A program made the position numbers and the translations under genes. A stretch of 64,000 nucleotides of DNA, from NCBI GenBank assembly GCA_963823735.1, contig CAWGMO010000001.1:1240001-1304000 (forward strand). Reading direction: 5' to 3'. The stretch is from Actinoallomurus sp963823735 (GTDB lineage: Bacteria; Actinomycetota; Actinomycetes; Streptosporangiales; Streptosporangiaceae). A model generated the notes under the pieces. The model was not told the DNA's origin. It searched no databases and was given only the letters and a program-made list of their open reading frames with translations. Positions 59,195-64,000 of this stretch are shown piece after piece. The first letter of the stretch is position 1; every line of letters begins with the position of its first letter.

Positions 59195-61455
59195 TCAGGC
59201 CTTCCGCGCGCCGATCACGAAGCGGCGACGACACACCCGCCGTCCCGCAGGCCGGACCTGCCACGGTCACGGTCGAGGAAGCCGGTTCGGCCTTCGTCCT
59301 CCGCACGGCGGACACCGCCGTCGACGAGCAGCTCTCGCTGATCTCCGACATCGTCCCGGACGACGACGCGACGCTCATCGTCGTGGCCGTGCCCGACGAG
59401 ATGGCCGACGCTCTGTGGCCGCACCTCTCCGAGCTGCTGACCAGGCTGAAGGGGCAGCGCCGTACGTTCGTGCTCGCGATGTCCGGCGCCGGCGTCGACC
59501 GTACGGACCGGCCCGCCCTCGCGCAGAGGATCGCGGACGCCTGGGAGACCGTCGTGGTCGCCCCGTCCGGCGACGTCGTCCTGGCACCCGGCGGCACCCT
59601 GTTCGCGCGCCCCGGCGACCGCAGCGACGGCGACCTGGAGCCGCAGTGGCTGTCGTTCGCGCGCGGCACCCGGCCGAAGCCCCTCGGTTCCCGCTGGCCC
59701 GCGCCGGCGTGGCAGAGCGCGCTCGGCGACCTCGGCATCCCCGACGGCCCCTGCGAACTGACCCACGTGCCCGCCGGCGTGCTCGTACGCCCGGCCGGGT
59801 CGCCCGAGCCCGGCCCCGGCGACCTGCCGTACGCGATCCCGGCCCACCCCGAGCGGCCGTCGGTCCTCGTCGGCCTGCCGGACACCCCGCGCGTCGCGGC
59901 GGCCGACCTGGTCGCCGCGCTGTCCGGCGCGGCGTCGGGGACGGAACTCCGCAGGCACCCGCTCCGGCTCGTCCCGTCCGGCGGCGGTGACCTGCTGCCG
60001 CTCGGCCAGACCGTGGCACGCGAGCTGCGCCTCGACGTCGAGGTGCTCACCGGCCTGCCGGTCGACCTCGCGTACGACCCCGGCGAGGAGACCGACGGGC
60101 AGTGGGTCGTGCTCGTCGACGCCGACGGCCATCCGACCTGGTCACCGTTTGTCGCCTCGGTCCTGTGCCGGCCGCCGGCGCGCGACGGCGGCGTGCCCGC
60201 GCCCCGGTTGCAGAGCTGGCACCCGCCCGCGGAGGGCATGGAGGTCATCGACGCGGCGCGCGGCGTGCTCCGGCTCGACGACACGTGGCGGCTGTCGGTG
60301 ACGCGCGCGGGCGTCTGGATGTACGAGGCCGCGGACGACGACCTGCCGGAACAGCTCATGATCCGGCGCCCGGTCACCGAGGACACCGTGCGCCTCGACG
60401 CCGGGACACCCGGCCGCCCTCTCTCCGGCGACCCGTGGACGGTGCTCGACGGCCTGCTCCGCGCCCTGTCACCCGGCCTGCGCGCCCGGCTCCTGCTCGC
60501 CGTGCACGGCGAGCTGAGCGTGGAGGGCGACGAGTCGGCACGCAAGCTCGCCGACCGCCACGGCGTACGCCTGGAGACCGACGCCACCCCCGAGACCGTG
60601 CCGGCCCCGGAACGCGAGCCCGCACCACGCGTCACCCCGCCGCCCTCCGGCTCGCGCGTCCTCACGACCCACCGCAGCACCGAAGAGGAACGCGCCGCGT
60701 TCCGCGCCATGATCGGCTTGCAGTGGGACTCCCACGCCGCGCCGCTGCGGCGCGCGTTCTCCCGGCTGCCCGCCATCGCCGCCGGCGAGCGCGCCGCCGC
60801 CACGGTCGACCTGGTCGCCGTACGCCTGTACCTGACCGCCCAGCGGACCGAACCGGACGGCGAGTTCGGCCCGGCCGCGCTGCACTCGGGCGACGAACGG
60901 CTGCGCCCGTACCTGGCCTGCCTGGCCTCGGGCCTGCGACGGCTCCCGACGTACCGCGGCGCCGTGCTGCGCGGGGTCGACGCCTCCGCCCAGGAACGCG
61001 CCCGGCTGCGCCCGGACACGACCATCCTCGCCGAGCCCGGCCCGGTGGGCGGTCTGTCCTTCCCCGGCGAGACCTCGTACGGCTGGCCGCAGACGTCGGG
61101 CGCGTACGTGATCTGGTCCGACACGGCCCGCCGGGTGGCGGCGCTGTTCGACACGGACACGGCGGTGTCGACGCCCCGCAACGAGGTGGTGTTCGGCCCC
61201 GGCAGCCGCTTCCTGGTCCTGGACGTACGCCGAGGCGACGCGGACACACCGGACCTGACCCTGCTCCGCGAACTCCCGGCCACGGCCGGCGAGGACGAGG
61301 CCCCGGCCGGCCGCCTGGCCCTGACCCGCCTGCGCGAGACCCTCGAAACGGAGCACCTGGCGTCGTCGGGCACCCCGTGGCCCGCCCACTGCGTAGGCCC
61401 GATCGGCGGCCCCCGCTCCACCCCGTCCGCGGGAGGCCAAGCCGTCGGGATGTGA
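59191..61455 (+). CDS. T7SS-associated protein, intact paralog of the 10071 gene, 754 aa
   Basis: An intact 754-residue member of the family whose other copy (10071-13244) is broken. N-terminal half: repeated alpha/beta units (ETVVVAPSGDVVLAPGGTLF, ELTHVPAGVLVRPAG, WVVLVDADGHPTWSPFV) that look like pairs of small Rossmann-like or substrate-binding modules. C-terminal ~240 residues (from RSTEEERAAFRAMIGLQWD) include LASGLRRLPTYRGAVLRGVD, GAYVIWSDTARRVAALF and NEVVFGPGSRFLVLDVRRG, an arrangement reminiscent of ADP-ribosyltransferase folds but unproven. No signal peptide or membrane helix. GAAGGGAGATCG precedes the ATG. Function unknown; family co-occurs with T7SS. Confidence 0.75.
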   Translation: MIRPSARRSRSGDDTPAVPQAGPATVTVEEAGSAFVLRTADTAVDEQLSLISDIVPDDDATLIVVAVPDEMADALWPHLSELLTRLKGQRRTFVLAMSGAGVDRTDRPALAQRIADAWETVVVAPSGDVVLAPGGTLFARPGDRSDGDLEPQWLSFARGTRPKPLGSRWPAPAWQSALGDLGIPDGPCELTHVPAGVLVRPAGSPEPGPGDLPYAIPAHPERPSVLVGLPDTPRVAAADLVAALSGAASGTELRRHPLRLVPSGGGDLLPLGQTVARELRLDVEVLTGLPVDLAYDPGEETDGQWVVLVDADGHPTWSPFVASVLCRPPARDGGVPAPRLQSWHPPAEGMEVIDAARGVLRLDDTWRLSVTRAGVWMYEAADDDLPEQLMIRRPVTEDTVRLDAGTPGRPLSGDPWTVLDGLLRALSPGLRARLLLAVHGELSVEGDESARKLADRHGVRLETDATPETVPAPEREPAPRVTPPPSGSRVLTTHRSTEEERAAFRAMIGLQWDSHAAPLRRAFSRLPAIAAGERAAATVDLVAVRLYLTAQRTEPDGEFGPAALHSGDERLRPYLACLASGLRRLPTYRGAVLRGVDASAQERARLRPDTTILAEPGPVGGLSFPGETSYGWPQTSGAYVIWSDTARRVAALFDTDTAVSTPRNEVVFGPGSRFLVLDVRRGDADTPDLTLLRELPATAGEDEAPAGRLALTRLRETLETEHLASSGTPWPAHCVGPIGGPRSTPSAGGQAVGM

Positions 61456-61841
61456 GCGTTACCGCGCACGCACGGACGGACAGACTCCAGAGTGTGGATG
61501 CCGCGAGCTTCGTGACGGACGTCGGCTCCGGCGTCGACGCCGCCGGAGTGGCCGTCATCGTGGCCGGAGCCCTGATCGCCACGGGAGTGTTCGCCCACCG
61601 AGCGCTGCACCGCACCGCCGACGCGTACCGGCTCTACCGCCAGAGCCTGGGCCGGGCGATCCTGCTGGGCCTGGAGTTCCTCGTCGCGGGCGACATCATC
61701 CGCACGGTCGCGGTGTCGCCGACCTTCGCGGGCGTGGGCGTCCTGGCCGTGATCGTCCTGGTACGGACGTTCCTGAGCCTCTCCCTGGAAGTGGAACTCC
61801 AAGGCCGCTGGCCCTGGCAGGAGCTCAGGCATCCCCGCTGA
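61452..61841 (+). CDS. DUF1622 family small membrane protein, 129 aa
   Basis: Three hydrophobic segments: about 24-43 (AAGVAVIVAGALIATGVF), 65-85 (GRAILLGLEFLVAGDIIRTV) and 88-105 (FAGVGVLAVIVLVRTFLS), with the family signature LGLEFLVAGDIIRT. GTG at 61452 overlaps the TGA of the preceding gene (GTGA); GTG at 61494 is an alternative start. Function of DUF1622 is unknown. Its 3' end overlaps the convergent UbiD remnant by 17 bases. Confidence 0.85.
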   Translation: MSVTAHARTDRLQSVDAASFVTDVGSGVDAAGVAVIVAGALIATGVFAHRALHRTADAYRLYRQSLGRAILLGLEFLVAGDIIRTVAVSPTFAGVGVLAVIVLVRTFLSLSLEVELQGRWPWQELRHPR

Positions 61842-62420
61842 GCGCGGTCTCCCACTTGCGGCGCACGTCCGCGAGGTACGCCGGGTCGCTCCGTACGACC
61901 CGGGCGAAGTCGTCGCCGCGTTCGTACGGGCGGCAGGCGTCGACGATGGCCCGGCTGTTGTGCGGCGGTGTGCCCGGTACGAGCATGGGGTCGAGGCGGC
62001 TGCCCCACGTGCGGCGCATGATCTCGATGTCCTCGGCGGGGTCGCTGCGGGTGGAGATGGCCCAGATGACCTCGTCCAGGCTCCGGGGGGCGATGTCGTC
62101 GTCGACGACCACCACGTACCTGTTCATGTACGCCGCCGCGGGAAGCTGGGACGTCAGGTGGGCACCTGACGGGCCTGGCCCGCGTAGCGTTGCTTCAGCG
62201 ACACCGTGATGAACAGCCGTCCGCCGCCTGCCTCGTGCGTCCAGACGGCCTCCACGCCGGGCACGCCCGTGGCGGCCAGCTCGTCGTGGATCATCGCGGA
62301 CTACATGACGGTGCGCATGTACGAGTAGTCGTGCGGCGGCTTTCCCGGTGGCGCGCCCAGCATGATCGGGTCGTCGCGGTGGTACAGCCGGGTGATGTCC
62401 AGGGCCACGATCGCCGGGTA
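61825..62420 (-). pseudogene. Decayed UbiD-family (de)carboxylase, C-terminal remnant
   Basis: Reading leftward, conserved UbiD pieces are clear: ALDITRLYHRDDPIMLGAPP, PHDYSYMRTVM, then an in-frame TAG (62301-62303), then AMIHDELAATGVPGVEAVWT, HEAGGGRLFITVSLKQRYAG, a frameshift near 62160, and the last 100 residues as an open frame (61825-62127: MNRYVVVVDDDIAPRSLDEV, IEIMRRTWGSRLDPM, NSRAIVDACRPYE). The first ~two-thirds of the ~450-500-residue family are missing upstream. UbiD enzymes use prenylated FMN to (de)carboxylate aromatic or unsaturated acids; this copy cannot. The 100-codon frame might still be annotated as a gene. Confidence 0.75.
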
Positions 62421-62558
62421 CGTGTCGTTCGGGTTTCTCGCCGACCGGGTCGGCCGCTCGGCCCCATCGCCGGCGTCGTCTTCGCCCTGGCCGCCCCCGA
62501 CAGCACCGGCCGGAAAATCGCTGCCATCGAGTAGGCCGGGCGCGTACGATCCGCGTCC

Positions 62559-63134
62559 ATGGCGAAGCGCGAGATGTACGTGTCGATCGACGTGGAGGCC
62601 GACGGCCCGATCCCGGGTCCGTTCTCCATGCTGAGCTTCGGCCTGGCCGCGTGCGGCACCGCCACGGCGGGCACCTTCACCCCGGCGGACCCGGCCGCGT
62701 CCACGTTCTACGCCGAGCTGAAGCCGATCAGCGACGACTTCGACCCGTCGGCCCTGGCCGTCAGCGGCCTCGACCGCGACGCGCTCGCCCGCGACGGCCG
62801 CGACCCGGCCGAGGCGATGACCGCCGCGGCCGCCTGGGTGAAGGAGACCGCGGCCGGCGCGACGCCCGTCGTCGTCGCGTACCCGCTCGGCTTCGACTGG
62901 ATGTGGCTGTACTGGTACTTCCTCCGGTACGCCAAAAGCTCACCCTTCGGGCACTCGCGGCATCTCGACATCAAGACCCTGTACGCGGCCAGGGCGGGCG
63001 CACTCATCACCGGGTCCACGAAACGCCAGATGCCCGCCGAACTCCTCTCCGGCCGCCCGCACACGCACAACGCCCTCGACGACGCGATCGAGCAGGCGGA
63101 GCTGTTCCAGAACCTGATGGCGTGGGGGCGCTGA
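62559..63134 (+). CDS. DEDD-type 3'-5' exonuclease family protein, 191 aa
   Basis: The N-terminal exonuclease motif I carries the acidic pair (MYVSIDVEADGPIPGPFSML). The C-terminal motif HNALDDAIEQAELF matches the ExoIII/DEDDh-type H-x(4)-D block. The middle has a substrate-pocket-like region (VVVAYPLGFDWMWLYWYF). Family members trim RNA or DNA 3' ends; the target here is unknown. ATG at 62559 begins the motif-I strand at once, so no earlier start is needed. Monocistronic, between the UbiD remnant and a convergent dehydrogenase. Confidence 0.75.
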   Translation: MAKREMYVSIDVEADGPIPGPFSMLSFGLAACGTATAGTFTPADPAASTFYAELKPISDDFDPSALAVSGLDRDALARDGRDPAEAMTAAAAWVKETAAGATPVVVAYPLGFDWMWLYWYFLRYAKSSPFGHSRHLDIKTLYAARAGALITGSTKRQMPAELLSGRPHTHNALDDAIEQAELFQNLMAWGR

Positions 63135-63216
63135 CCGGGTGGGGGTAGCTCCGGGATGACGCGCCGCGGCATCGGCCCGCGCGGCTTTCCGGGGCCATCG
63201 GCCTCCGCGAGTGAGA

Positions 63217-63918
63217 TCACCAGGGGAGGGTGCCTCCGGCGTGGAAGTAGCCGCCGGTCGGTCCGCCGGGGCCCACCTGCGCCATCCGGACGATGACCTC
63301 GGCGCCCTCCTCGACGGTCTGGACACCGGTGTTGTCGTTCAGGTCGGTCCGGGTGAAGCCGGGCTCGACGGCGTTGATCCTCATCTTCGGGAACGCCTTC
63401 GCGAACTGCACCGTGATCATGTTGACCGCGGCCTTCGACGCCGGGTAGGCGACACCCGGGTACGCGTACCCGGGCGTGCCCTCGGTGGTCATCCCCGTCA
63501 GCGAGGCCAGGCCGCTGCTGACGTTCACCACGACCGGGGCGGCCGACCGCTCCAGCAGTGGCAGGAACGCGTGGGTGACGCGCACGAGCCCGAAGACGTT
63601 CGTGTCGAAGGTGCTGCGCATCACGTCGGCCGTCACCTCGGCCGCGCCGACCACGACGGTGCCGCCGGTCATCTCGTCCTGGGCGCCCGCGTTGTTGACC
63701 AGCACGTCCAGCTCGCCGATCGTCTCAGCGGCGGCCTCCACGGAGTCGTCGTCGGTGACGTCGAGCCGCACGAGCCGCGCCCCCAGCTCTTCGGCGGCGA
63801 CGCGCCCGCGCTGCTCGTCCCGGCTGCCGATGTACACGGTGTGCCCCGCCTCGATGAGAAGGCGGGCGGTCGCGAAACCGAGGCCTTTGTTCGCCCCGGT
63901 GATCAGTGTGGTCGTCAT
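63217..63918 (-). CDS. Short-chain dehydrogenase/reductase (SDR), 233 aa
   Basis: Classical SDR: cofactor motif TGANKGLG at residues 7-14, DVTDDDSVEAA acidic adenine-site loop, NNAG, catalytic Ser in VVNVSSGLAS and catalytic Tyr-Lys in YPASKAAVNM. The Arg in YIGSRDEQRGR after strand 2 favours NADPH. Length is typical for a plain-fold SDR. ATG at 63918 (MTTTLITGANKG) is preferred over 63930, which adds MLGH. The substrate cannot be told from sequence or context. Confidence 0.88.
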   Translation of the reverse strand: MTTTLITGANKGLGFATARLLIEAGHTVYIGSRDEQRGRVAAEELGARLVRLDVTDDDSVEAAAETIGELDVLVNNAGAQDEMTGGTVVVGAAEVTADVMRSTFDTNVFGLVRVTHAFLPLLERSAAPVVVNVSSGLASLTGMTTEGTPGYAYPGVAYPASKAAVNMITVQFAKAFPKMRINAVEPGFTRTDLNDNTGVQTVEEGAEVIVRMAQVGPGGPTGGYFHAGGTLPW

Positions 63919-64000
63919 GTGCCCCAGCATGCGGCGCGCGCCGTACGGTCAGCCAGCCGTCCCGTCTTCCTGGGACCACGGGTACCAGGCAGGCCCCCCG

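Noticed and set aside
62430..62534. Plus-strand tail reading GVVFALAAPDSTGRKIAAIE, resembling the end of a SigJ-like or SnoaL-like protein
   Set aside because: Too short and isolated; no upstream domain in any frame, so it cannot be called beyond a possible gene fragment.

Overview
The window is very GC-rich, gene-dense, and full of GTG starts, 4-base ATGA/GTGA gene overlaps and type VII secretion (T7SS, ESX-like) genes. Together with DUF574 methyltransferase, LuxR/LAL and YbaB-type neighbours, this points to a filamentous actinomycete. My best guess is Streptosporangiales/Thermomonosporaceae (Actinomadura-like), from recognition only. No rRNA, tRNA, CRISPR array, phage or insertion sequence is visible.

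Layout. (1) 1-3017: small WXG100-like proteins on both strands, an EspG-like chaperone and a two-domain peptidoglycan hydrolase, which together look like a T7SS satellite. (2) 3088-7588: housekeeping genes (DinB/DUF664, membrane protein, orphan histidine kinase, DUF574 methyltransferase). (3) 7651-17757: T7SS-associated accessory genes: an EccC-like ATPase lacking membrane segments and the first ATPase domain, a protein paralogous to one at 59191, and a beta-helix protein fused to two CbxX/EccA-type AAA+ domains. Several genes here are frameshifted. (4) 17768-23129: regulators (ECF sigma factor, DeoR, LAL-type LuxR). (5) 23288-37872: the T7SS core. eccC and mycP run leftward; eccD, eccB, two Esx genes and a run of secreted-substrate-like genes run rightward. 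No EccE is recognisable. (6) 37869-57698: one 6,609-residue open frame filling 31% of the window. It appears to carry three papain-fold glutamine-deamidase-like domains, a Fic domain, a TcdA/TcdB-like glycosyltransferase, an OTU cysteine protease, an OmpA-like segment, a duplicated unknown domain and a C-terminal pierisin/scabin-like ADP-ribosyltransferase around a ~1,700-residue beta-rich scaffold. (7) 57979-61841: a membrane-anchored ricin-type lectin and a second copy of the T7SS-associated family. (8) 61825-64000: a decayed UbiD gene, a DEDD-type exonuclease and a short-chain dehydrogenase.

Working model (inference): EccB/C/D plus the mycosin-like protein form the export machine. The Esx pair, the YbaB/EspL-like protein and the WXG100-like carrier (35782) help deliver the giant multi-effector protein encoded by the overlapping next gene. 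The ATPases at 7651 and 14343 would be accessory energisers or chaperones.

Points that stand out: a mycosin whose catalytic serine and oxyanion asparagine appear replaced; a second EccC with arginine in both P-loops; two separate tandem duplications of GTGA gene-start junctions (13196-13320 and 24484-24647); and single-base frameshifts in several low-complexity or T7SS genes, which may be sequencing errors or real decay.
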